From Neelides folsomi (lineage: Eukaryota > Arthropoda > Collembola > Neelipleona > Neelidae), in NCBI GenBank assembly GCA_034687125.1, contig JAQGBZ010000614.1, positions 1-26,840 on the forward strand: DNA of 26,840 bases. The letters run 5' to 3'. The position numbers and the translations under genes are program-made. The notes under the pieces were generated by a model that ran no database searches, had not been told where the DNA came from, and saw only the letters and a program-made list of their open reading frames with translations. Shown here piece by piece: positions 11,111 through 22,215 of the stretch (positions are counted from its first letter, which is position 1; each line of letters starts with the position of its first letter).

Positions 11111-11350
11111 CTAACATATTCTTTTAAAATTGGTCTGTTGATTGTATTGTTTATGTTGCATATCATTATTTTTACATATTTTAATGAATCTTGGATTCCT
11201 CTCCATATTGCATTTGCTTGGTGTGCATTTGAACATTCGACTCACTCTCTCTGCTCTGTTGCCATGGATTAATATGCTTCGAGATTCCATTAATCCGAAC
11301 ATTGACAAAAGGAAAATAAGGATAATTTTAATCATTAATGACGTTTTCAT
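11111..11350 (-). CDS. Possible small secreted peptide precursor (79 aa)
   Basis: An open frame of 79 codons starts with a textbook signal peptide: basic MKTSLMIK, hydrophobic IILIFLLSMFGLM, then ES. The mature part is basic with four cysteines, including RMFKCTPSKCNMERNP. The stretch 11200-11330 is visibly less AT-rich than its flanks, which supports coding. A good donor-like GTAAAA at 11175 would truncate the frame after residue 58, so a further exon toward lower coordinates is possible. The spacing CxxxxCNM recalls the CNMamide neuropeptide core, but the Gly amidation signal and dibasic site are missing, so I do not assign it. Overlapping frames on the + strand lack these properties. Hydrophobic frames arise by chance in AT-rich DNA, so confidence is moderate to low. 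Confidence 0.35.
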   Translation of the reverse strand: MKTSLMIKIILIFLLSMFGLMESRSILIHGNRAERVSRMFKCTPSKCNMERNPRFIKICKNNDMQHKQYNQQTNFKRIC

Positions 11351-11914
11351 TGTTTTTGCTTAATCTTGACAAACTGTAAAAATATTTTATTGCAATTAAG
11401 AAATATTGAAATATTGAATCTATAATTATTACATAATATTATTTAATTGTTAATTCTACTTATACTACCACTAAATATATACGATACATTATTCACTATT
11501 ATTATTATCAATATTACCTTTAAAAATTAAAACTTGAAATTGTATTACTTTGCTAAAGAAATTTGATTTGTACCATATGTATCTAACAATTGACAACTAA
11601 AGAAATCCAACTAACAAATAACACATTAAAGTAAAAATATAAGTAGTCATTGTTAATCAATGGATTATAATCATTAAGTTTAAAGTTAATTACTATTCCA
11701 CAGAAAATCTACTTATCAATTTTTACTGATAAATTATATTTTCTATAAGAATCTTATTTCGAGTATCTCATAATATTACGTAATATTACTAGAATACACT
11801 ATAATATATCCATAATATACTAATATGTACTACAGATAGTATGGTATATATTTTATTTAATATAAGTATATCTTTAATGGAAGAATATCTAAAGATGATT
11901 TCAGACATTGGCAT
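11351..11914. other. AT-rich stretch downstream of the RTK gene
   Basis: No exon is seen. A TTTATT at about 11849 is AATAAA on the - strand, about 65 bases past the RTK stop codon, and could be its polyadenylation signal. Confidence 0.4.
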
Positions 11915-14900
11915 TTAATCAAAATCAAACATAGTGCTTTCGTTTTCTTGAAGTATGCGACATTTGATTTGGAAGAATGTTGGTCGTTCTTGTACATTTT
12001 CTTTCCAGCAGTCCATCATTAAGTTATACCTAATATAAAAAGGTCAATTGATAAATTTTATCAATATTTCATAAGAATCATATGAATCATTTCCTTAATC
12101 GTTCATATTACATTCTGTCAAGTATTACTCACATTGAATTAGTGGAATAATCTGGCATATGCATTCGCATGCCGCTCTTTAATGCTTTAGAAAAATCAGA
12201 ACTCCAATTACATCCAGGATATGGATCTTTCCCCATAGAAAATATTTCCCATAATGTAACGCCGTATGACCATACGTCGGATTTTTCAGAGAATTGATGA
12301 TTTGTAAGCGATTCGATTGATAGCCATTTCCAAGGAAGTTCACACTTCAAATAGGCATAAACGTGAATTCAATTTGACATGTTATTAAGTGCATAAAGTT
12401 TTGTCCTTACTTTAGTTTCCTTGGTATAAATTAAATTTTTAAACAATTTTCTTGAAAGTCCAAAATCGCATATTTTAATTCGATAATTAGATGTGAGTAA
12501 AACATTTCTGGCAGCCAAATCACAATGGACAATCTAAGAACATGAAAATATATAATCTCAAGAGTTAATGCAAAAATACATCCTTAAGTCCTTACTTCAT
12601 TATTTGACAAAAAATTCATCCCAACTGAAATTTCATATGACCATCTTATTAAAGTATCTGTACTTATATCTGACAACTTAGAACTGCATTAAAATAAAAC
12701 AAATCATTAATAATTACATTACGCCATAGTAATAAAGAACTACCAAATAGCTGTAATAGCTTAAGATTAAATTTGTTATACTCAATTGTGTTTTGATAGC
12801 CGTTTTCATTGGGAATTTCAATGATTTTATTATTTCTCAAGGCATCTAGTAAACTTCCAATACACAATTCAACAGCAATGTAAATCTCATCTAAATAACA
12901 AGTTTTGTTTAAAAAATTCGTGAAGGACGTGAAGAAGTGAAGATACAAAAATGAATGTATCAAGTTTGCGAAAGATTTACTATATATACCATACATGTAT
13001 TAATAATATTCATATTTAAATTACTATTTCTTATATTTTCGGTACAAGCAGCAATGAGTGAAATAACGTGTTCGTGTTTTTTAATCGAAGCCATTAATTT
13101 TAATTCATCTAAAAGAGATCTAAATTGGTCCAAGTTTACTCCTGATTTAATAACTTTGATGGCAGCAATTTGATATCCATTTTCAGTTTCAACTTTCCCT
13201 TCAAATACCTTTCCAGAATTTCCTGATCCCAATAACTTTGTTCCTTAAAATTTATAAATTTAACATTTAGAGGTTTTATATTAATACTAATAGTTTTAAT
13301 AGTAAAGTATATTAACTGTATAATTGATTATGATTATACCAAAAATAAAATTTCCCAATGGAAGTTCATAAGAATTATCATACTTCAATGCTCTAATAGA
13401 ATTTCGTTTGTAAATATTGTTTTTTCTCAAGATGTTCCCGTTTCTAAACTCTTTAATATCATCTTCACTTAATTTATTCAGTCGAAGTTGTTTTTTATTA
13501 TGTTTCACAACGAGAATTAATATTATGACAAATATTATAATCAAAGCAATAATAATTCCAATACTGGTATAAAGCACATGGTCATGTTCAGATTCTATAA
13601 ACACATTGTTTTGATAATTCACATTATATATTTATTTTATAATACCTGGTGATCCACCCGATCCACTCACATGGGGAATATTACGAAGATAGGGATACAT
13701 GTTAAACTAAATGATGTTCCTTATGTCAGGGAACATTAGCTCCTGAGTTGCCGCTATTAGACCATCATTTAATTTAACATGTATTCCTATCTTCGTAATG
13801 TTCCCATGTGTTTGGATCGAATAAGTCACCCGGTACCTTAGTTGTTTGATTATAAAAACTCACTTTTAACTTGTAATGAAAATAATTTGCGCGTTGTGCC
13901 GAGAATGTTTTTAATTTCACAAATGTAATCTCCTTGATCAGATAAACTAATTTCATTGAAAATCCATTCCTTCTTATTAACGATCTAAATGCATTAAATT
14001 ACAGTATAAACTAATATTTTGCCAAAAGCCAAAACAAATTAATATTGATAAAAGTTTTCATTGATAAAATAAAGTTGTTAATGCTAACTCAAATATAAAT
14101 GAATTATATCTTATCTTACTTGATTTTTATACATCCAGGTTATTTGTGGTATAGGATTTCCTGAAAACTCGCCGCAATTAAGTATTCTATTTAAAAATCC
14201 AACTTCCCACTCAATTTTTACATCATGTGAAGAATGAAAAAATGGTTCTAAGGCGACTAAACATAAATATTATTGATTAATTATCGATTTTTTGAAAACA
14301 AATTTAAATGTTAACATTTAATGTTAACACACGTCATATCTGTATTATAGTAAATATTAAAATTAGACCATCCAAGGAAATATTTTGAGATTTCTTTTCA
14401 AATTCATTTTTCAAGATTGATATTCCTCCGCATTCAATCGAAGTGACGATTTCATTTTTTTCAAAACTTCGTGTCACAGTGAAATTTAGTTGATTCAATA
14501 ATTCGAAAAAGAAAATATCTTCCACAATTAATAATTCTATATTAATTTAATGTTAATTTCAAATAAAAAGTGAAAATAGATTTAAATTGTAGATTTCATA
14601 TTATGATTTTACTTTCTGGTTTAATGTTGGCAAAATTATAGATTATATACAAAGGTGCATTATAAAAGTAAAAATATGATATGTGGCATTCAATTGTCAG
14701 ATTTTGTTCATAAAACATTTCACCGTGTATTTCCAAATAAATCATTGTTTCGGGTTCAATTTGATTCCAATGTGTATCTTAATTTAATAAATATTTGTTA
14801 TATATTTATTGTATATTTATTAAATTCGAAAAATTTTAAAGAAATTTGTAAAACATTATAGGATAAATTTATATTACAATATTTGTTGTATTCGGGCAAT

Positions 14901-16591
14901 GCAAAAATTAAAAAATGGTTTTTGTTAGTTGATTTAATTGTTTGGCCACAGCAATCAAAAAAATAACCGCCAGATTTGAAATCCAATAATGTTCCATTAT
15001 TGTACAAATTATTAGTAAAATTATTACATTGAGCAATCTAATTGCAATTTGCAAATTGATTAAATAAGGAATAATTTTAGCTTTAGCTTTGTATTTTATT
15101 TGTATTGAGGTTTGAGGTCTAAAACTTTGATAATAAGTGTTTAAAAATACCGTATTAATTTCATGTTTAAATTTACTAATGCATTCAATTATATTTAAGC
15201 AAGTAGCAACTGTGGGCATATTATCGAATTCTTGACAGAAAAATGTGACATAATTTTCATTTATAATTGGAATTGCGCAATTTGTTTCTTCTGCGTTTTT
15301 CTGATAAGTTACATTCAAATCATTCCAAGCATTTTCATATTCATTACCTAATGTATTTATATTGCATATTTATCAATTTAACAACTTTCTACAATTAATT
15401 GTATTAGATTTTGTGATGAAATTTGAAACCATATAATAATAATAATTATTATTATGTAATAAGTATACTTGATATCATAAGATCGGTTGTGCGATTGTTA
15501 ATGTTATAATTAAAAGAAATTTTCATTTCACGATTCATGTTTTCTCCTCTGCATTTAAAGTTTTTATAGACATTATTAAAATATTTGTTATTGTAATTAA
15601 ATCTCAGGATTGAAACGTATGTTTTGTTTGGTGCCTCATTTAGATCAATGTAACTTTCAATTTCTATTGGTTCAGGTTCTAGTTAAAAATAAGAGGTTTA
15701 ATCAACAACGTTTTACAGTATTACACACAACAAACAATATATTTATTACATTCGTAGGTATATGTTATTTAACATAATGTTGTTTTTATAACTTACTGCA
15801 ACCGCAATCATTATCTAAATCATATTCCCAATAATTTGGAGTTGATGAGGAGCAATCGAGCAGAATGTCGATATCAAAATTAGACTTTAAAATGCTTATC
15901 ACTTTTTCATGTATTTCAGTGTTATTTGAAGAATAAATCTTCATGTTATTAATTAAAATTTTAATTAAAAAATCCTTTATATGAGGTTCATTTGTAGAAT
16001 CGAATTCATCGTATGTGAGATTGGCACCTTTTAAATAAGGAATGAATAACATTGATTAAAATATAAAAGCTTAAAATTAAAACCATTACATTATCATAAA
16101 TTAAAACTTAAAGATAATAAACATTATTACTATTAATATTACATTACTCAATCAATTCCGTTTTTAATATTCCATAAATCATGGAACTGTTATGTAATAA
16201 ATACAGGCTGAACCGTTCGATTTTATACAGGCCACATTTAGTCTCCAATTCATAGCGTATAAAATCGAACGGTTCAGCTTTAGTAGGTATGCCACTCCTC
16301 GGGAGCGCTCCCAGGAGCGTCCCCGGGAACGTTCCCATGCCAGAGGCATGGTTCCCGGGAACGCTGGTGGGAACACATGTATGGGAGTGTTCCCATGAAC
16401 GTTCCCGGGAACGCATATATGGGAATATATGTTTCTGTAAACGGCAACCGTAGCTAATAAAATAATAAATTTATTACAAAAAAACATTGAAAGAGATCTT
16501 ACTTATAATTTATAATATTACCTAGGAAAACAGCGTTATCGAAAGATGCTAAAATAATCAATAAAATAAAATAATAGAATTTGAATTCCAT
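11915..16591 (-). CDS. Receptor tyrosine kinase, PDGFR/VEGFR (class III/V)-like
   Basis: Sixteen exons, in transcript order: 16591-16522, 16027-15797, 15678-15469, 15347-15151, 15037-14878, 14777-14613, 14536-14369, 14256-14120, 13984-13864, 13594-13340, 13243-13025, 12890-12782, 12683-12596, 12533-12411, 12344-12133, 12029-11915. Every junction is in phase; the product is 859 aa. A signal peptide ([17 protein letters not shown]) leads into a divergent ectodomain of about 470 residues. Its last part is a clear Ig domain with C428, W441 and DQGDYIC ending at C468. One transmembrane helix spans about 493-517. The kinase has Gly loop GSGNSG (577-582), lysine AIK (K601), HCDLAARN (713-720), CDFG (732-735), KWLSIESL and [12 protein letters not shown]. 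The kinase insert is very short. The HRD arginine is Cys; lysine, both catalytic Asp and Asn remain. Donors at 14368 (GTCTAA) and 15150 (GTATTT) are weak but are the only ones that keep phase. Ligand unknown. Confidence 0.9.
13643..13838. mobile_element. Palindromic MITE-like element in an RTK intron
   Basis: The arms 13643-13715 and 13764-13838 are inverted copies sharing, among others, ATTACGAAGATAGG, ATACATGTTAAA and AAATGATG. The loop is about 48 bases. The whole element is about 195 bases and lies in the intron between the Ig exon (ending 13864) and the transmembrane exon (starting 13594). It has no coding capacity. The arms differ at roughly one position in seven to ten, which suggests an element of some age. 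It is unrelated in sequence to the palindrome in the ABCD4 intron. Confidence 0.65.
16207..16278. repeat. Perfect 22-bp inverted repeat in the first RTK intron
   Basis: The arm 16207-16228 (GCTGAACCGTTCGATTTTAT plus AC) is repeated exactly in inverted orientation at 16257-16278, with a 28-base loop between. It adjoins the GC-rich palindrome island and may be one end of the same inserted element. Confidence 0.75.
16291..16434. repeat. GC-rich island of nested palindromes
   Basis: In a region otherwise about 70-75% A+T, this stretch is GC-rich and made of repeated GGGAACG / CGTTCCC words: GGGAACGTTCCC, GGTTCCCGGGAACG, GAACGTTCCCGGGAACG, plus ATGCCAGAGGCAT and GGGAGCGCTCCC. Almost every word can pair with its neighbour. 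Long open frames cross it only because the repeat lacks stops. It lies in the first intron of the RTK gene between exons at 16522 and 16027. Confidence 0.75.
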
Positions 16592-16640
16592 TTTTAAAAT
16601 TAAACTTTTGCTGGTTAGAAAGAAATGAATAATTTGAATT

Positions 16641-16865
16641 GTCAAAATATAAATGAATTAGATTAGATGATTTAAGTCAAGTTTTGCATGCTCTTGTAAA
16701 AAGGAACCCAAATTTCATTGATTTAAATGCTCTTATATAGAGTAAGTAATATTCTTAATAAAATAGGCAGGAAACAGGAAAACCAACAAATATAACGGAT
16801 GCGGTTTTGATAACTTTTAAATTGACATCCTAAATGCTTAATGAAATTGAAATTTAATAAATATG
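16641..16865 (-). promoter_or_regulatory. Probable RTK promoter, copy 1 of a direct duplication
   Basis: Directly upstream of the RTK start codon (16591). On the - strand it has a TATA-box-like TATATAAG (from about 16740) about 145 bases before the ATG. The segment is repeated in the same orientation at 18033-18246. Shared words include CAAAATATAAATGAAT, ATTTCATTGATT, AATGCTCTT, ATGCGGTTTT and TTTTAAATTG. Confidence 0.55.
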
Positions 16866-18032
16866 TCATTTTTGCATAATTTTAATCATCATCATAATTT
16901 TCATCATTGCATCATCAAAAAGTTTGATAACAATGTGATGAGTATAATCACAATAACCTTAGTTTATTTCTTAAATTCTCAACTGAGGTATGAATTGAAA
17001 ATATGAACTAGTGATAAATTGGAGAATATAGATATATATATATATGTTAATACAGTTAAAGGAGATATTATTATTATATCGTAATTGAGATTTTTTTATC
17101 ATACAAACGGTTTGGCTTTATTGATCCGAATTGATTTTTGCGCAATAAATTAGAAATAGATTAAATCTAAAATGTTATAATTAACCATTTTTAGGTAACG
17201 GTTACTGGTTATTTAAATTAATCCCATGCCATGCTATAATTTTTAGAAACTATATTAGGTACTTATTGATTTTCTAACTTAATAAATTTACAATTATGGA
17301 AGGCTTTGCTTTACCACAATTCTTAAAATTGTATAATATTATTTCAAATGGTTTAAAGTGATATTTATTTATAGTTGAAATTTTTTTATATTCAGTGTTT
17401 TTTATGCGTATAATGGTAATATTACAGTTACCTTGCGGATACGATTCTGCGTTTTAAACAATAGTTTAAGATAGTTTTATCAATTCACAAGAAATAAAAT
17501 ATAAATATTATTAAAATGCTTTCAACTAAATCTAAAGTTAATTTATTTCATATTATATCTTTTCTTTCAAGAACATATTATTTTCCATATAATTGTGATA
17601 TTAATACATGCAAATTGTCCAAAAGTAAAACTAAAAAAATGACTCTATATGTATTTAATTATTATTGGAACATTTCGTCTTTTTTACACTTTTAATTTAT
17701 AATTGCTTCTATAACAGACAGAATCAATCAATATTAAAACTATTCATTGGATTTATGTACGTCTTATTACCTATTTATGTATATTACCTTTCAATTTTAT
17801 TATTAATTTCAATATTAATATCCATTTACTATTAGAAGTATTCCAGAAAATTCGTAAATTAAAAATTATAAAATCATAATAACGAATTAACAAAAAAATA
17901 AGTCAATTGAAAATGCGCAATATATCGATTTTATAAATTATAGCACATACAGCTTGTTTACTCTGTAGTGTCCGTTTCGAGGTTATTTTAAATGTAAAAA
18001 AGGACATTACAAAAATTATTAAACTGTGACTT

Positions 18033-18246
18033 TTCAAAATATAAATGAATGAGATAAATTATTTAATTCAAATTTGGCTTGTTCTTGTAAGATAGGAACG
18101 TAAATTTCATTGATTAAAATGCTCTTGCATAAGCAATAAGCTTGATGACATAGCCAGGAAACGGGAAAGCCAACACATATAACCAATGCGGTTTTCTTAG
18201 CTTTTAAATTGGCATCCTAAATGTTTAATGAAATTTAAATAAATAT
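18033..18246 (-). repeat. Copy 2 of the duplicated RTK promoter segment
   Basis: A diverged direct repeat of 16641-16865, about 1.39 kb away. Conserved blocks include CAAAATATAAATGAAT, AATTTCATTGATT, AATGCTCTTG, GGAAACGGGAAAGCCAACA, AATGCGGTTTT and GCATCCTAAATG. The TATA-like box of copy 1 is replaced by TTATGCAAG here. No start codon with a signal-peptide exon follows it, so it looks like a promoter without a gene. Confidence 0.7.
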
Positions 18247-18924
18247 GGTTAGAAATTAGAAAGTAATAAAATGTAGTTAGGTATGAAAAGCCTATTAAAC
18301 AAAATATGGTAATTGAATTACTATGCATACTACATTCATTAAGTATATTATGTATTGTATATGATGAATTGAAAATTGAATGACAATTTTTATCAGTTCT
18401 TTTCTGATATCGTCAATTTCCATGTTAATGTTCACTTTTGTAATATGCATTCAAAATTCTTATTGGAATATAATAATTATTATTTTTTTCTTAATGAGTT
18501 CTTAAATTGTTTAATTCTTATTCAATAATTCAATTGAGTATTTATTAACATCAAATGTTACGCTATGATTATGATATACAACCATCCACCATTTAGCAGA
18601 TTGTACTCTATATTGTTATTAAATAAAGTGGATTAATTACACAATTGACAAATTAATTAATTATTAGTCATTAATAATTAAGAAAATCATTTGGTACAAA
18701 TAATCAAAATTGCTATTTTTATTCTATTTAACTTGTAAATATAAATATTTTTTTACCCTGGAATTATATATTTTTAAATTGAAGTCATTTGAGTAATTTG
18801 AGCAATTGAAATGTGTTTTTTTAATTCAGAGTAACCTGTTTAAAATTTAGATCAAAATTTAATTTTGATCTGAAATTGTTTGCATTTTGTTATAAAATGT
18901 ATTCAAATCAAATCTATATTAAAT

Positions 18925-20529
18925 TTAATCAAAGTTTACAAATATCATGTCGCTTACAGTTTCATGAACATTTTTCTGATGGAGATTTCTTCTTCCAGAA
19001 GTAATGAAATATTTATGGCAAAAATCGCACTTGAAAGGTTTCTCTCCCGTGTGTTTCATTTCATGAACTTTGAGCTCCGCTTTAGTTACAAAATCTCTCA
19101 AGCAAATTGAACATTTAAAATCTTTTTTCCCATGGCGGGTTGAGTGAATTTTGTAAGATTGGCGATTTTCAAATCCTTTGTTGCATTGTTTGCAAAAAAA
19201 GATTTTCTTTGGGGGAATGAGAGAATTTTCCGCTTCACTTTCAAAATTTCCTTTAACTTGTCGTTCCACAGCGACGTCGGCCAACATGTGAATGTTTGAG
19301 AGTTGTTTTTGGGTCACGCTGAAATCAATTGGACTTGTTATTTCATGAGCTGCATAAATTTGGGTTAGGTTAGGTTTAGGTTTTGGTTTAATGTGAGCAG
19401 TTTGATAGGATTTCCTTTTCTTTCGCTTAAAAATGTGAGTTCGCATGTGGTTTTGCAAATAAGCATAGGCTTTGAACGTCCGTTTGCAAATTCTGCATTC
19501 GACCATTTTTTGCTCTTCCAGTTCAATTTTATCAGTTTCTTCATCGTGTCCATTTTCTTTAATTGTAAGTTTTTCAAAGATATCAGAATTGCTGTTTTTA
19601 ACCATGATGACACTTTGTGTTCTCTCAACAGTATGTGGCTTTGGTCTGTAAATAATTTTATGAAATGTATTAAAAATATTCCAATCATGAATTAATTATA
19701 AAATCTTTGTATCTTAAAAAAATTATGAATTATATGTGTATCAATAGATCAATATTAATATGAAATAGATAAATGTGAAAATACTCAGGTTGTGATGGAA
19801 TTTCGATAATTTTAATTTCTTCTTCAACTGGTTTAATTTCTTGGATAATTTTAATTTCTTCTTTCATATCATTTGAATTATTTTGATCATTGACTTGAGC
19901 CACTTGGGCAATTTCAGTCTCATTTATTTTATTTGGCACAATTGGCAGTTCAGTCAAATTTATTGCTTCGCTGGCTTCATCAGCCTTAACATTGGAAGTT
20001 TCCGTAATGTTGTTGTCATTTATCAATTTATTTGAAATATCATTTGTTTGCATTTGTTCATGTTCATGTAAAATTTCTAATAATGAAAATTTTAAATAAA
20101 AATTCAACAAATCCATAAATATTAAATACATTTAGTTTATTGTAATTATATACAATTACAATGTAAGTACATTACAATGAAAATAATTTCAAAATTCTCT
20201 TTCTTACCCTTCCACATTTTCATTCTAATTTCATAATGTCCAATTTTGATATCTTCTTTATCTTCAAAATCATATGTGCAGGAATTTATAAATGATCTTT
20301 TAAGCTCAAGTTGAGTATTTCGCAGCTTGATTTTTAATTGCTTTAATTGCTTAGGGATATCTATGTTAGTCTGAATGAACTGAGAACATTTATCACAAAT
20401 TAAATTAGTCGGCGAAATATTATTTTTCATAAATGTAGATTTGAGCGAAATTAATTGACAAAAGTTTTTCCAATATTTGTAATTTAAAATTGAAAGATTT
20501 TCGCTTTCCCGACAGACAATGCAATCCAT
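18925..20529 (-). CDS. ZAD-type C2H2 zinc-finger protein
   Basis: Three exons in transcript order: 20529-20208, 20076-19785 and 19645-18925, giving 444 aa with all junctions in phase. The N-terminus is a ZAD-like domain with CIVC (3-6), CDKC (about 46-49) and a following helix, as in the zinc-finger-associated domain that lets arthropod C2H2 factors pair. The middle exon is acidic and low in complexity (KIIQEIKPVEEEIKIIEI). The last exon has an isolated finger at about 255-275 (CRICKRTF...HMRTH) and three fingers in tandem at about 354-433: CKQCNKGF...HSTRH, CSICLRDF...HEMKH, a TGEKP linker, then CDFCHKYF...HQKNVH. Such proteins are nuclear DNA-binding regulators, expanded in arthropods; the target is unknown. 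The basic KPKPKPNLTQ stretch is encoded by a TTAGG-like tract near 19364-19382. Confidence 0.88.
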
Positions 20530-22215
20530 AGTTAAAAAAGAATGAGAATGTTGACAGTGGGGAAATAATAATATTAATAGTTATAACGAAGTGAATATCC
20601 TAACAAATGTTTAACTAACTTCGGCCTTTATCCAAGAATAGTTGGAGTGGAGTGGAAGGGCAAAGTCTCAAAATCCAATCCTTTTAGACGCACATTCTAG
20701 AATAAAGTAAAGAAAGAAAATCGGTTTATCATTTTTCTCAGAAATGTTTTACCTTAATATTTAAGGTACGCAGTGGGATATTACAAAAGGTTTAAGGCGA
20801 TGGTAAAAATATAAAGAGAAATTTTTTAGCTTCAACCCTTTTTTAATGAATGACTAATATATTTATAAATTATAAGCCTCAGTAATTCCATCGTTTAAAT
20901 TTTATTTTTAATATTGGCTAAATTGCACTATATTAATAGGTTCAAAAGTATTCGAATTGAATAAATCAATAAAAAATATTTATTACTTTTAAATATTATT
21001 GAATTTGTTTTGATAAACAATTAATAATTATTACCAAGTAATATTTAAATAATTTTATCCAATTAAAAGTTTAATAAAAATTTATTATTTAATTTTCGTG
21101 GTGAGCTTTCCATTACCTCATAGATATATAACCAAAGAAAAGATTAATTTTTATCATTTACTTTATTATTTACCCAGACAAAATAAATTTCGTATAATTA
21201 GAAAAATAGATATAAAATCATTACATTGATAATGATATAAATTGTTTGCATTGTATTTCTATGAGTGGTCAGTTTAAATGAATACAAGTATTTTATTCAA
21301 CATATTTATATTTATTTATAACTATGTAAGTACGTATATTTATATTTACTGTACAGATATATAAGTATAATGTATATATTTATATCATAAAATTAGAATT
21401 TTTATATCTTAATCTTATGTAATATACTCTGGATAAACTTCATGTATTGTATAGAACATTTGGCCTCAATATTTATCTTTGACCTTCGGAGTGAATCTTA
21501 GGTATGTAAATTTACTTATTTCTATACGAAACGTGGCATGGTGATAAACAAGTTTTATAACATGAATAAATTTATGACATAATAAGCATTAATTACATCT
21601 GGAGATAAACTTTAGCCTTCGATTTCATAATTTTTGAGATTTACCATCGTTATAATTAGTAATATAATAATATATAATACAATGTATAAAATAAGAAGAA
21701 ATTTAAAAAAATCATATAATTTGTATGTATAGCTTATAATAATATTCATGGGATTGAAAATGAATTAAAATTAAAATTAAGCGAAATTGCACAATAATAA
21801 GTATAAGGATATATCTTATAGATTCATTGATTGGACAGCGACATAAAATCAAATCTTATTTATACCTATAGTAAGTTACATAAAACAAAGTATTAGGAAA
21901 TTATATTTTTTTTATTAATGGATTTCCTCACTTTGAGCAGATTTCGCTTATGTCATCAATTATATTTATAATAAAAATCGAACTAATTATAAAAAAGTTA
22001 ATTCAAACAAATAATTAATCTAACTACTATATGTTGATAATTACGATAGCATATTTAGATAACCATTTTTAATTTCTATTTTTTATTTGATAAGATTAAA
22101 CAAATGCCAAAATCATGAAAGGAATTTGAAAGAAATTAAGGCGAATCCAAAGTGAATAATTTATAGCTCCTGTTTATTTTCCGTTTAATTAATTCATTAA
22201 TTAATTGAAAATTTC
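20530..22215. other. AT-rich gene-free stretch
   Basis: The part next to 20529 (about 20620-20710, GTGGAGTGGAAGGGCAAAG) is less AT-rich and probably belongs to the zinc-finger promoter or 5' UTR. From 20760 to 22140 I see only AT-rich sequence with TATATTTATAT-type simple repeats (around 21340-21390). TTTATT at 22173-22178 is AATAAA on the - strand, about 38 bases past the stop of the SMYD gene. Confidence 0.45.

Larger units (their letters stand above)
16592..18924. other. RTK promoter region and gene-free stretch up to the zinc-finger gene
   Basis: No exon could be supported. The stretch holds the RTK promoter, a diverged second copy of that promoter, a TA microsatellite around 17032-17045, and a 17-base-arm palindrome centred at 18860 (AGATCAAAATT with AATTTTGATCT at its core). 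The 1.1 kb between the two promoter copies is AT-rich, and I found no kinase or Ig remnants in it. Confidence 0.5.

Noticed and set aside
11033..11363. Two hydrophobic + strand open frames opposite the candidate peptide
   Set aside because: Typical chance hydrophobic frames in AT-rich DNA; the - strand frame explains the local base composition better.
16144..16487. Two overlapping - strand open frames rich in SWERS / VPGN words
   Set aside because: They exist because the GC-rich palindromic repeat lacks stop codons; the region sits inside an RTK intron and the repeats are not protein-like.
17030..17046. TA dinucleotide run
   Set aside because: Ordinary microsatellite in AT-rich intergenic DNA; no sign of function.
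18880..19110. + strand open frame opposite the last zinc-finger exon
   Set aside because: Antisense shadow of well-formed C2H2 fingers.
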